NCBI GenBank assembly: GCA_016702505.1
Contig: JADJDU010000001.1
Coordinates: forward strand, 310,001-374,000
Reading direction: 5' to 3'
DNA: 64,000 nucleotides
Origin: Microthrixaceae bacterium
GTDB lineage: Bacteria; Actinomycetota; Acidimicrobiia; Acidimicrobiales; Iamiaceae
Shown: one piece after another, positions 54,336 through 62,482 of the stretch
How positions within the stretch are numbered: position 1 is the first letter of the stretch
Layout: each line of letters starts with the position of its first letter
Notes under the pieces: model-generated
Told to the model about the DNA's origin: nothing
What the model saw: the letters and a program-made list of their open reading frames with translations, nothing else
Databases searched by the model: none
Made by a program: the position numbers and the translations under genes

Positions 54336-55163
54336 TTGGCCTTCCCCCGCCGTTCGTCGAGCACACCGCGTTCTCGAGCCACCTTCGGGTTGCTGCTCCT
54401 GACCGCGGTGTCGCTGCTGGTGCTCGACCTGCCCGGTACCGGGCCGTTGCGGCCGATCCGCAACGTGTTGGCCAGCGTCTTCAGCCCGGTCCGTTCGGGG
54501 GCCGATGCCATGTTGGAGCCGTTCTCCAACGGCTGGAAGGGCGCCTTCGGGTACGGGGACCTGAAGGACGAGAACGACCGATTGCGAGCGGAGCTGGCGG
54601 CGGTGGCCGGCCAAGAAGCCGACATAGCGCGCCTGAAAGCCAAGGTCCGTGACCTGGAACGACTCAACGGTGTGACGGTGGAGGGTCTCCGGCTGCTAAC
54701 CGCCGAGGTGGTGTCGGCTCCGCTCAGTAACTTCGACCAGTCGGTGGAGATAGACCAGGGCAGCGGTGACGGGGTCAAAGCTGGCATGGCGGTGGTGACC
54801 ACCGGCAACGCTGTGTACGGTCGGATCAAGACCACCAGCGGCGGCCGCTCGACGGTCACGCTGATAACCACGGCCGACTTCCAGGTCGGGGTGCGCCTGG
54901 CCGACGGAACCCGTGCCGTGGCTCAGGGCCAGGGCCGCAATCGGCCATTGCTCATCGATTCGGTGGAGGTCAACCGGGCCAAGGTGGGGGACTGGGTCTA
55001 CACCAGCGGTGTGGAACGATCACCGTTCCCCAAGGACCTCAAGATCGGCAAGGTGACCAAGGTCGACGTCGTGCCCGGTCAGGGCACGACCCTGGAGGTG
55101 GAGCCGCTGGCAGACTTGGCCTCGGTCTACGTGAAGGTCGTGTTGAAGGATCCGCCAAAGTGA
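54336..55163 (+). CDS. mreC: rod-shape-determining protein MreC
   Basis: 275 residues. One N-terminal membrane helix (ATFGLLLLTAVSLLVLDLPG), a coiled coil (LKDENDRLRAELAAVAGQEA), then the beta-barrel periplasmic domain (IDQGSGDGVKAGMAVVTTGN and LIDSVEVNRAKVGDWVYTSG). Links MreB to PBP2. Start TTG 54336 (an uncommon codon); there is no ATG or GTG before the helix. The stop region overlaps the mreD start. Confidence 0.9.
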   Translation: MAFPRRSSSTPRSRATFGLLLLTAVSLLVLDLPGTGPLRPIRNVLASVFSPVRSGADAMLEPFSNGWKGAFGYGDLKDENDRLRAELAAVAGQEADIARLKAKVRDLERLNGVTVEGLRLLTAEVVSAPLSNFDQSVEIDQGSGDGVKAGMAVVTTGNAVYGRIKTTSGGRSTVTLITTADFQVGVRLADGTRAVAQGQGRNRPLLIDSVEVNRAKVGDWVYTSGVERSPFPKDLKIGKVTKVDVVPGQGTTLEVEPLADLASVYVKVVLKDPPK

Positions 55164-55669
55164 TTCCGGCCCGCCTGGGAGCGGTGGTCTTCACCGCTCT
55201 CGTGCTCCAGGTCTCGCTCTTCTCGCGCTTCTCCTTCGATGGGGCGCGGCCCGATGTGATGATCCTGGTGGCGGTGGTCGGTGGCTTCGTGTGCGGCGCC
55301 GACCGTGGCGCGGTAATCGGGTTCACCGCCGGGTTGGCATATGACCTGGTGCTGTCGACCCCGCTGGGGCTGTCGGCGTTCGTCTACACCCTGGTTGGCT
55401 ACACGGTCGGGGCGGTGGCTTCCTCGGTGGTGCGTTCCGCGCCCTGGATCGGCCCGGTCGTGGTGGCCCTCGGTTCCGCCGCGGGCATGGTCCTGTACGC
55501 ACTGGTGGCCGAGGTGCTGGGCCAGGCCGCGTTCTCCGGGCCGCCCCTCACCGCTATCGTCGTCGTGGTAGCGGCGGTCAACACCGTCCTGGCACCGATC
55601 GTGGTGCGGGCCATGCGTTGGGCCCGCCAAGACGAGGCCGACGCCCGTCACCCCTACTTCCTCCGATGA
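55160..55669 (+). CDS. mreD: rod-shape-determining protein MreD
   Basis: 169 residues, integral membrane protein with about five helices (VVFTALVLQVSLFSRFSF; DVMILVAVVGGFVCGADRGA; VGYTVGAVASSVVRS; VVVALGSAAGMVLYALVAEV; AIVVVVAAVNTVLAPIVVRA). GTG 55160 overlaps the mreC stop, and its own stop overlaps mrdA by ATGA. Weakly conserved family, identified mainly by context and hydrophobicity. Confidence 0.88.
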   Translation: MIPARLGAVVFTALVLQVSLFSRFSFDGARPDVMILVAVVGGFVCGADRGAVIGFTAGLAYDLVLSTPLGLSAFVYTLVGYTVGAVASSVVRSAPWIGPVVVALGSAAGMVLYALVAEVLGQAAFSGPPLTAIVVVVAAVNTVLAPIVVRAMRWARQDEADARHPYFLR

Positions 55670-57893
55670 CCACTCCCGACCACCGGCACCGCCTCGGAAT
55701 CCTGGCCGTGGCTGCCCTGTCTCTGTTCGGGGCGTTGTTCGCCCGGCTGTGGATCCTCCAGGTGGTCGAGGGGGTGGATGCTGGCGTCAGGTGGCCAACA
55801 ACGCCACCCGAACCGTGATCATCCCCGCGCCTCGGGGGCGGATCCTGGACCGACACAACGTCGTCATGGTCGACAACCGGGTGTCGGTGGTGGTGGCCAT
55901 CGACTGGCAGCAGTACCGAGATCTAGATGAGTCCGTGCAGAAGGCCATGCTCGAACGTCTGGCCTCGGTGCTGAGCCGTGACCCGAGCGCGGATGGCGAA
56001 GGCGGGGCCGACAGCGAGGTAGATGCCGAGGTCGATGAGACCGAAGGTGGACAAGGCGACCAAGACGAACAAGGCGACCAAGACGAACAAGGCGACCAAG
56101 GCGACGGCAGCGGTGAGGAAGCCGATGCCGGGCCAGCTCGACCGGCGGTGGACGTGAAGTTCCTCGAGCGCCGTCTCAACGACAGCAGGTTCAACCACTT
56201 CCGGCCGATACCGGTGGCTAAGGACATCCCGGTGGAAACCGAGATCTTCCTGAGCGAACAGGCCCACTTGTTCCCAGCGGTGGTCGTGGAACGTCAGACC
56301 GTTCGTGCCTACCCCTACGGTTCCCTGGCCGCTCACCTCCTCGGCTACGTCGGGCCTCTGTCTGATGAACAGTGGGCCGCCTTCGACGAGAAGAACGACC
56401 CGGACAAGCCCTACGAACAGGCCGATGAGATCGGCAAGTCAGGGGTGGAAGCCACCTACGAGCAGTACCTGCGAGGTACGCCGGGCCGGCAGGTGTTCGA
56501 GGTCGACAGCGCGGGACGGATCGTGCGGGAGTTGATCGATCAGCGGGTGGATCCTCGACCCGGCGACGACGTTCACCTGTCGATCGACATCCGCATCCAG
56601 TACAAGACCGAAGAAGCCTTGGCGGCCCAACTGGCCCGGTCGGGTTCCCGGGCCACCTCGGGGGCCGCGGTGGTGGTCGACCCTCGCAACGGACAGGTTC
56701 GGGCCATGGCCTCGTGGCCGACCTATGACCCCGCCGAGCTGGTGGGAGGCATCAGCCAGGACCTGTGGGCCGAGCTCACCGACCCAGAGACCAAGGTGTT
56801 GTCCAACCGTGCCATCCAGGAGGCCTATCCGGCGGCATCGACGTTCAAGCTGGCGTCCAGCTATGCCGCGCTGAGCCTGGGCATCATCGAACCCGATGTG
56901 GCGGTGGCAGACCCCGGCACCCACCAGCTCTGCAACCCACCCCGCAACACCGATGGCTGCCTCAAGAAGAACTCGGGCGGCGGAGCCGGTCACGGCTACA
57001 TCACCCTGCCCACCGCGCTCACGGTGTCGAGCGACGTCTACTACTACAAGATCGGTGAGGCGGCGTACTACCTCAGCGCCAACGGCGATGTCGCCGAGGA
57101 CGCCTTTCAACAGGAGATCATGAAGCTCGGTTACGGGGCTCGCACCGGCATCGACCTGACCGGTGAGAGCGCTGGCCGGGTGCCGACGCCCGAGAGCAAC
57201 CGTCAGCTCGCCGACTCCTTGTGGGAGCGCAGCCGGGACAACTACGACAACGACGAGGCGTCGTGGCAGGACGCCCGGCGTTGGAAGGTCGGCTACAGCG
57301 CCGATGTGGCCATCGGCCAGTTCGACACGTTGGTCACGCCCCTCCAGTCGGCCATGGCCTACAGCGCCCTGGCCAACGCCGAGGGCCGGCTTTACCGGCC
57401 GTCGGTGCTGAGCCACGTGGCGCGGGCCAACAGTGCGGTGCTGGTCGAGCCGTTCGAGGCGGTCATCACCCGCACCATCGACTGGCGGGATTGGCGACCG
57501 GCTTTCCTCCAAGGGTTCGCAGGCGTCACTCAGTCCCCGTCGGGAACCGCCTACAGCACCTTCTCATCCTTCCCGATGAGCACGTTCGCGGTGTCGGGCA
57601 AGACCGGTACCGCCGAGGTCGGCGATGGAGACGACCAGAAGCGGGACAACTCGCTGTTCGTGGCCTACGGGCCCAACCCCGACAACACTCTGGTGGTGTC
57701 GGTGATGATCGAGGGTGGCGGTTTCGGTTCACAATCAGCAGCGCCCGCCACCTACATGATCCTCGAACCGATCGCGTCCGGCGAGATCGTCCAGGATGAA
57801 CCGGGCGGCTTCGAGGTCCCACGTCGCGGCTACATCGATGCCGATACCGCGGCGGCGAGGACCGATTCCATCGGCCAGGGCGGTGCGGACTGA
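55666..57893 (+). CDS. mrdA: penicillin-binding protein 2 (one frame break)
   Basis: Transpeptidase of the elongation machinery, about 742 residues after joining. The first frame from ATG 55666 gives the membrane anchor (LGILAVAALSLFGALFARLW then ILQVVEGVDAG). The long frame continues QVANNATRTVIIPAPRGRIL, a normal PBP2 N-terminus. One base is missing near 55788, so the break is most likely a consensus indel. Seen: SxxK in AASTFKLASSY (Ser codon 56838), SSD in the second motif, KTGTAE as the third. An acidic insertion (about 55980-56130) with GDQDEQ repeats lies in the dimerisation region. Overlaps mreD and rodA. Confidence 0.9.
56052..56105. repeat. 18-base tandem repeat encoding GDQDEQ in mrdA
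   Basis: Two exact copies of CAAGGCGACCAAGACGAA and a third altered copy, giving an acidic run in PBP2. In-frame units, so copy-number change would lengthen or shorten the insertion without a frame change. Confidence 0.85.
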
Positions 57894-59098
57894 TGGCTGC
57901 CACCCGGTATCGCCCCCGCACCCCGCCCCCGAGAGCGGGAGGCACCTCGACCACCAGCCGCCCGATGGCGAGCTTCCGGACCAATCCGGCGTCGCCGTTG
58001 CGCCACGTCGACTGGGTGCTGGTGGCCGCGGTGGGTGTGGTGACCACCTTCGGGGCCCTGATGGTCTACAGCGTTACCCGTGGTCCGGTGCCGCCCTATG
58101 ACACCAGCTTCGTCAAGCGGGTGGTCATGTTCATGATCATCGGCGCGGTGTTGATGGTGGGCACCGCCCTCTTCGACTACCGGAGGCTGCGGGATTACTG
58201 GCCCTTCATCTACGGGGGGTCGGTTCTGTTGTTGTTGTTGGTTCTGATCCCCGGGGTGGGTGAGAGCCGCAGCGGTACACAGGGCTGGTTCCAGATCGGA
58301 CCGTTCCAGCTCCAGCCTTCTGAGATGGCCAAGCTCGGCATGATCGTCGGGTTCGCGGGCCTGGCCTCTCAGTTCCGCGGTGATCTCGACAACACCCGGG
58401 TGCTGATGCTGCTAGGGCTGTGTGGCTTGCCGATGGGCTTGGTCATGCTCCAGCCCGACCTCGGGACCACGCTGGTCTCGGTGCCGGTGGCGTTCGCCCT
58501 GCTGCTGGTGTCGGGGGTTCGGCCTCGCCTGCTCGGCGTCTTGGCCTTGGGGGCGGTGGTGGTCACCACGTTGGTGCTGACATCAGGCGTTCTCAAGGAT
58601 TATCAGGTGGCCCGGCTCACCACCTATGTCCGTCAAGACCAGGCCGCCACCTCGGAAAGGGAGGAGAAGGCCCGATACAACCTCGAACAGGCCAAGTTGG
58701 CCATCGGGTCGGGCGGGTTCACCGGTCAGGGCCTGTTCAACGGAACTCAGACCAACAACGCCTTCGTACCCGAACAGCGCACCGACTTCATCTTCACCGC
58801 GGTGGGTGAGCAGCTCGGCTTCTTGGGTGGGGCAGGGCTGATCGCCGGCCTCGGTGTGATCGCGTGGCGGGTGTGGAGAACCGCTCAGTTGGCCCGTGAC
58901 GACTTCGGGATGTTGTTGTGTACGGGGATCATGGTGATGATCGTCATCCAGAGCTTCGAGAACATCGGCATGACCATCGGCATCATGCCCATCACCGGCA
59001 TCCCTCTCCCGTTCATGAGCTATGGCGGCTCGGCGCTGCTCACCATGTGCCTGAGCATCGGCCTGGTCCTGAGCGTCCACATGCGCCGCTTCACCTGA
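57893..59098 (+). CDS. rodA: lipid II polymerase RodA (SEDS)
   Basis: 401 residues, SEDS-family glycosyltransferase with about ten helices, working with PBP2. Seen: GTQGWFQIGPFQLQPSEMAK, MLQPDLGTTLVSVPVAFALL, the long periplasmic loop with FNGTQTNNAFVPEQRTDFIF (catalytic-Asp region) and GIPLPFMSYGGSALLTMCLS at the end. A basic, proline-rich N-terminal extension of about 40 residues precedes the first helix. ATG 57893 overlaps the mrdA stop. Last gene of the operon. Confidence 0.95.
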   Translation: MAATRYRPRTPPPRAGGTSTTSRPMASFRTNPASPLRHVDWVLVAAVGVVTTFGALMVYSVTRGPVPPYDTSFVKRVVMFMIIGAVLMVGTALFDYRRLRDYWPFIYGGSVLLLLLVLIPGVGESRSGTQGWFQIGPFQLQPSEMAKLGMIVGFAGLASQFRGDLDNTRVLMLLGLCGLPMGLVMLQPDLGTTLVSVPVAFALLLVSGVRPRLLGVLALGAVVVTTLVLTSGVLKDYQVARLTTYVRQDQAATSEREEKARYNLEQAKLAIGSGGFTGQGLFNGTQTNNAFVPEQRTDFIFTAVGEQLGFLGGAGLIAGLGVIAWRVWRTAQLARDDFGMLLCTGIMVMIVIQSFENIGMTIGIMPITGIPLPFMSYGGSALLTMCLSIGLVLSVHMRRFT

Positions 59099-59170
59099 CC
59101 CGCCACGCCAGCACTAGTCCAACCTCTTTTCGGAGCTCATCCGAAGGCCGCGAGTCGCAGCGTGGTCGCG

Positions 59171-59198
59171 TTGCCACTGTACGTGTCTCAGGTAGTGT
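59171..59198 (+). promoter_or_regulatory. promoter of the FN3 lipoprotein gene
   Basis: TTGCCA (59171-59176) and TAGTGT (59193-59198), spacer 16. A GGAGGA site (59238-59243) precedes the GTG start, so this gene has a normal 5' leader, unlike many neighbours. Confidence 0.55.
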
Positions 59199-59251
59199 GG
59201 TTGGCACGGCCGAGTTGTTGGCCGCCGGCAGTTTTTCGGAGGAGCTGAGCT

Positions 59252-59668
59252 GTGAAGAAGTTTCTTGTGGCCTTGACCATTGCGGTTCTGGCAGTCGTCG
59301 CGAGCGCGTGCGCCCCGACCTTTCCGGCAGGATCACAGGTCACTGCATCGGACAGCTACCTTGGTACGGACGTTGAATGGTCATTGGCGGATCCGCCGGA
59401 CGAGGGGGGCTACATCTCCGAGTACCGGATTGATGTGGACGGAGTTGAGGTGGCTCGGGTTTCCGGCTACACCAGTGCATGCACTCTCGTGGGCCTAGAC
59501 CCGTTGACCGAATACGTAATGTCAGTCACGGCCTACGACGGCAACGGTGCATGGAGCGGGGGCTTCAGCGGCGACTACGCAGCTATTGGTACGCTCACCG
59601 TCAACCACACAACCTCGGAGTACGCGGTAGAGGGCCCCTTGGACTGCATCTACGGTGACCCCATGTGA
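59252..59668 (+). CDS. small lipoprotein with one fibronectin type III-like domain
   Basis: 138 residues. Lipoprotein signal FLVALTIAVLAVVASACAP (lipobox VASAC, Cys near residue 20), then one FN3-like domain: GSQVTASDSYLGTDVEWSLA, GGYISEYRIDVDGVEVARVS and LDPLTEYVMSVTAYDGNGAW. The C-terminal part holds a second Cys pair. GTG start with a strong Shine-Dalgarno. No neighbour points to its function; lipoproteins of this size often bind glycans or other proteins outside the cell. Confidence 0.75.
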   Translation: MKKFLVALTIAVLAVVASACAPTFPAGSQVTASDSYLGTDVEWSLADPPDEGGYISEYRIDVDGVEVARVSGYTSACTLVGLDPLTEYVMSVTAYDGNGAWSGGFSGDYAAIGTLTVNHTTSEYAVEGPLDCIYGDPM

Positions 59669-59732
59669 GGTGCGTCCGTCGCATCCCGCTTGGCCATGGA
59701 GGAAGATGAAGCCGAGGCCGATTGCGGGCCGA

Positions 59733-59738
59733 TAGAAT
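59733..59738 (+). promoter_or_regulatory. -10 box TAGAAT of the radical SAM gene
   Basis: TAGAAT lies ten bases before ATG 59749, so the transcript has little or no leader. Confidence 0.45.
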
Positions 59739-59748
59739 CCCGGCCGTC

Positions 59749-61725
59749 ATGACTGTGTGGAACCGGCTCGAGCCGTTGCTCGGGAAGGTCCAGAAGCCAG
59801 CCCGCTACATCGGTTGCGAAGACGGTGCCCAGACCCCTGAGCACCGTCCCGAGGCGGCGGCCTGGTTGCTGGGCTACCCCGACACCTACGAGATCGGTCT
59901 CCCCAACCAGGGTCTTCAGATCCTGCGGGAGATCATCAACGAACACCCGTTGGGGGTGGCCGAGCGCACCTACGCGCCGTGGACCGATCTCGAAGAGCTG
60001 ATGCGGTTGGAGGGTGTCCCGTTGTTCTCGGTAGACAGCCACCGTGCCGCCGCCGACTTCGACATCATGGCCTTCAACCTGTCGGCCGAGCTCACGTACA
60101 CCAACCTGGTGAACCTGATCGACCTGGCCGGGGTACCGATCCGCTCGGTCGACCGTGAACCTGGACACCTCCTCATCGGGGTCGGTGGACACTGCACATA
60201 CAACCCCGAGCCCATCGCCGATTTCGTCGATTTCGTGGTGCTGGGCGACGGCGAAGAGGTGGTCGGCGAGATCACCGAGGTGGTGGCGGCCTGGAGGGTT
60301 GCCGGAAAGCCCGACCGCCTAGGTGTTCTGCGAGACCTGGCCGGAATCGCCGGTGTGTACGTGCCGTCGCTGTACGAGGCCATCTACGACGCTGATGGCC
60401 GTCTCGTCGAGACCGTTCCGCTCGATTCGGCGGCCCCGCCCGTCGTCGAGAAGCGGACGCTGCCCGACCTGGCTGAATGGCCCTATCCGCGCCAGCAACT
60501 GGTACCGCTGACCGAGGTGGTGCACGACCGCCTGAACGTCGAGGTGTTCCGGGGATGCACCCGGGGTTGTCGGTTCTGTCAGGCCGGCATGATCACCCGC
60601 CCCGTTCGGGAACGGCCCGCCGACCAGGTCCGGACCATGGTGGCCGACGGGCTCAGGCGGACCGGGTACGACGAGGTGGCCCTCACGTCGCTCTCTACGG
60701 CCGACTTCTCGGGGATCGAACAGGTGGTCAGCGAGACCGTCAACGATCCGGAGTTCGGCGGCCAGGTGTCGGTGTCGCTGCCGTCGTTGCGGGTAGATGC
60801 CTTCACGGTGGGCATCGCCGGGCAGATCGGCAAGGCCCGACGCACCGGCCTCACGTTCGCTCCCGAGGCGGGTACCTGGCGCATGCGCCAGGTCATCAAC
60901 AAGCTGGTGCGAGAAGAGGACCTCTACGCCGCGGTGCGCTCGGCCTACTCCCAGGGCTGGCGGCGCATGAAGCTCTACTTCCTCACCGGGCTGCCCACCG
61001 AGACCGACGAGGACACGCTGGGCATCGCCAGCCTGGCCCGCAACGTGGTCGCCATCGGTCGGGAGTATCACAAGAGCCCATCGGTCACGATCAGCGTCGG
61101 TGGTTTCGTGCCGAAGGCGTTCACGCCGTTCCAATGGTTCGGGCAGAACACCCAAGAGGAGCTACGGCGCAAGATCAACCTGCTGCGTGACGAGCTTCGT
61201 CGCGACCATGCCGTCAAGCTCAAGTGGCACGACCCTCGGGCCTCGGCAGCCGAGGGCATCGTCAGCCGGGGCGATAGACGGCTGGGTGCGGTGATCGAGG
61301 ACGTTTGGCGCCATGGCGGCACCTTCCAGGAATGGACCGAGAAGTTCGACCTCCAGTTTTGGCTGGACGCCCTCGAGCGCCAAGGCCTGACCCTGGAGCA
61401 GTACGTCTATCGCCATCGTGAAGAGCACGAGGCGTTGCCTTGGGATCACATCTCGGCGGGCCTGCACCGGGACTTCTTGTGGATGGAGTGGCGCGATGCC
61501 CTCAACGAGGTCGGCCTCGAAGACTGTCGCTGGACCCCTTGCTACGACTGCGGCGCCTGCACCGGTTACGGCGTGGAGCACGTGGTGGCCTCGGCGGTTC
61601 CCCCCGCTGGTGGATCCCAGGGCACCGGTCAGGATCTGACCGTCGGGGGCGAGGTCCCCGTAACCCTGCTGGCCACCCGGCCTGCCCGGTCCGATGCCGC
61701 GGTCGCTGCCGGTGCGAGCGGGTGA
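59749..61725 (+). CDS. B12-binding-type radical SAM protein (TIGR03960 family)
   Basis: 658 residues. The N-terminal part resembles a degenerate B12-binding domain (YIGCEDGAQTPEHRPEAAAW, VGGHCTYNPEPIADFVDFVV, LGDGEEVVGEI). The radical SAM core has the cluster motif C-x3-C-x2-C in FRGCTRGCRFCQAGMITR and ends near residue 500. A C-terminal Cys-rich tail (CYDCGACTGYG) is also typical. This family is nearly always next to a DUF2344 (TIGR03936) gene and an RNase E/G gene, as here; proposed roles are in tRNA or ribosome modification, unproven. Confidence 0.88.
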   Translation: MTVWNRLEPLLGKVQKPARYIGCEDGAQTPEHRPEAAAWLLGYPDTYEIGLPNQGLQILREIINEHPLGVAERTYAPWTDLEELMRLEGVPLFSVDSHRAAADFDIMAFNLSAELTYTNLVNLIDLAGVPIRSVDREPGHLLIGVGGHCTYNPEPIADFVDFVVLGDGEEVVGEITEVVAAWRVAGKPDRLGVLRDLAGIAGVYVPSLYEAIYDADGRLVETVPLDSAAPPVVEKRTLPDLAEWPYPRQQLVPLTEVVHDRLNVEVFRGCTRGCRFCQAGMITRPVRERPADQVRTMVADGLRRTGYDEVALTSLSTADFSGIEQVVSETVNDPEFGGQVSVSLPSLRVDAFTVGIAGQIGKARRTGLTFAPEAGTWRMRQVINKLVREEDLYAAVRSAYSQGWRRMKLYFLTGLPTETDEDTLGIASLARNVVAIGREYHKSPSVTISVGGFVPKAFTPFQWFGQNTQEELRRKINLLRDELRRDHAVKLKWHDPRASAAEGIVSRGDRRLGAVIEDVWRHGGTFQEWTEKFDLQFWLDALERQGLTLEQYVYRHREEHEALPWDHISAGLHRDFLWMEWRDALNEVGLEDCRWTPCYDCGACTGYGVEHVVASAVPPAGGSQGTGQDLTVGGEVPVTLLATRPARSDAAVAAGASG

Positions 61726-61735
61726 GACCGCGGCG

Positions 61736-62467
61736 ATGAGAATCAGGATCCGCTTCCAGAAGGTGGGCAAGATCCGCTGGACCAGTCACCGTGACCTGGC
61801 CCGAGTGTGGGAGCGCGCCATCCGCCGGGTCGGTCTGCCGGTGGCGTACTCCCAGGGGTTCTCGCCCCGACCGCGGATGCACTTCGGTTTGGCCCTGTCG
61901 ACCGGTCACGAGTCGCTGGCCGAGTACCTGGACGTGGACATAGACACCGAAGCTCCCAACGCTCCAGCCGAGTCCGACCTGGACGGTCTCGTGTCACCAC
62001 TGACCGACGCGCTGCCCGTTGGGATAGACGTCACCGCCATCGGGGTCATCTCGACCTCGTTGGAGTCGCTCCAACAGGCGGTGGTGAGCTGTTCTTGGGA
62101 GGTGGAGCTCCGCGGTGCCTCACCTTCGGCCGCGGCCGAGGCCATCGAACGTGCCTTGGCTGCAGACGAGATCTCGGTCACCCGTGAACGCAAGGGCAAG
62201 TCGGTGACCGACGACGTCCGCCCGTACCTTCTCGATCTTTCCGTCGTCGGTCCTACCGATGCCGGAACCCAGATTCGTGCCCACCTGGCCACCCAGCCAC
62301 GCGGTCTGCGTATCGGCGAGCTCATCGCCGTGCTCGACCCCGCGTGGGAGGAAGGCCGGGTGCGGCGCACCAACCAGTGGATGCTGCTCGACGGCGCCCG
62401 GCATGAACCCCTCGAGGTTCGTGCCGAGGCCGCGTCGGCGCCGCACGCCGAGGCGCGTGCGTCATGA
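61736..62467 (+). CDS. DUF2344/TIGR03936 protein
   Basis: 243 residues. MRIRIRFQKVGKIRWTSHRD at the start and AYSQGFSPRPRMHFGLALST after it are family hallmarks. It follows the radical SAM gene by ten bases, and the two are sometimes fused in other bacteria, so they probably form one complex. In actinobacteria this precedes rne, as here. Start ATG 61736; function unknown, an RNA-related role is inferred from its partner and neighbour. Confidence 0.88.
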   Translation: MRIRIRFQKVGKIRWTSHRDLARVWERAIRRVGLPVAYSQGFSPRPRMHFGLALSTGHESLAEYLDVDIDTEAPNAPAESDLDGLVSPLTDALPVGIDVTAIGVISTSLESLQQAVVSCSWEVELRGASPSAAAEAIERALAADEISVTRERKGKSVTDDVRPYLLDLSVVGPTDAGTQIRAHLATQPRGLRIGELIAVLDPAWEEGRVRRTNQWMLLDGARHEPLEVRAEAASAPHAEARAS

Positions 62468-62482
62468 GAGAGGATCTCCAAC

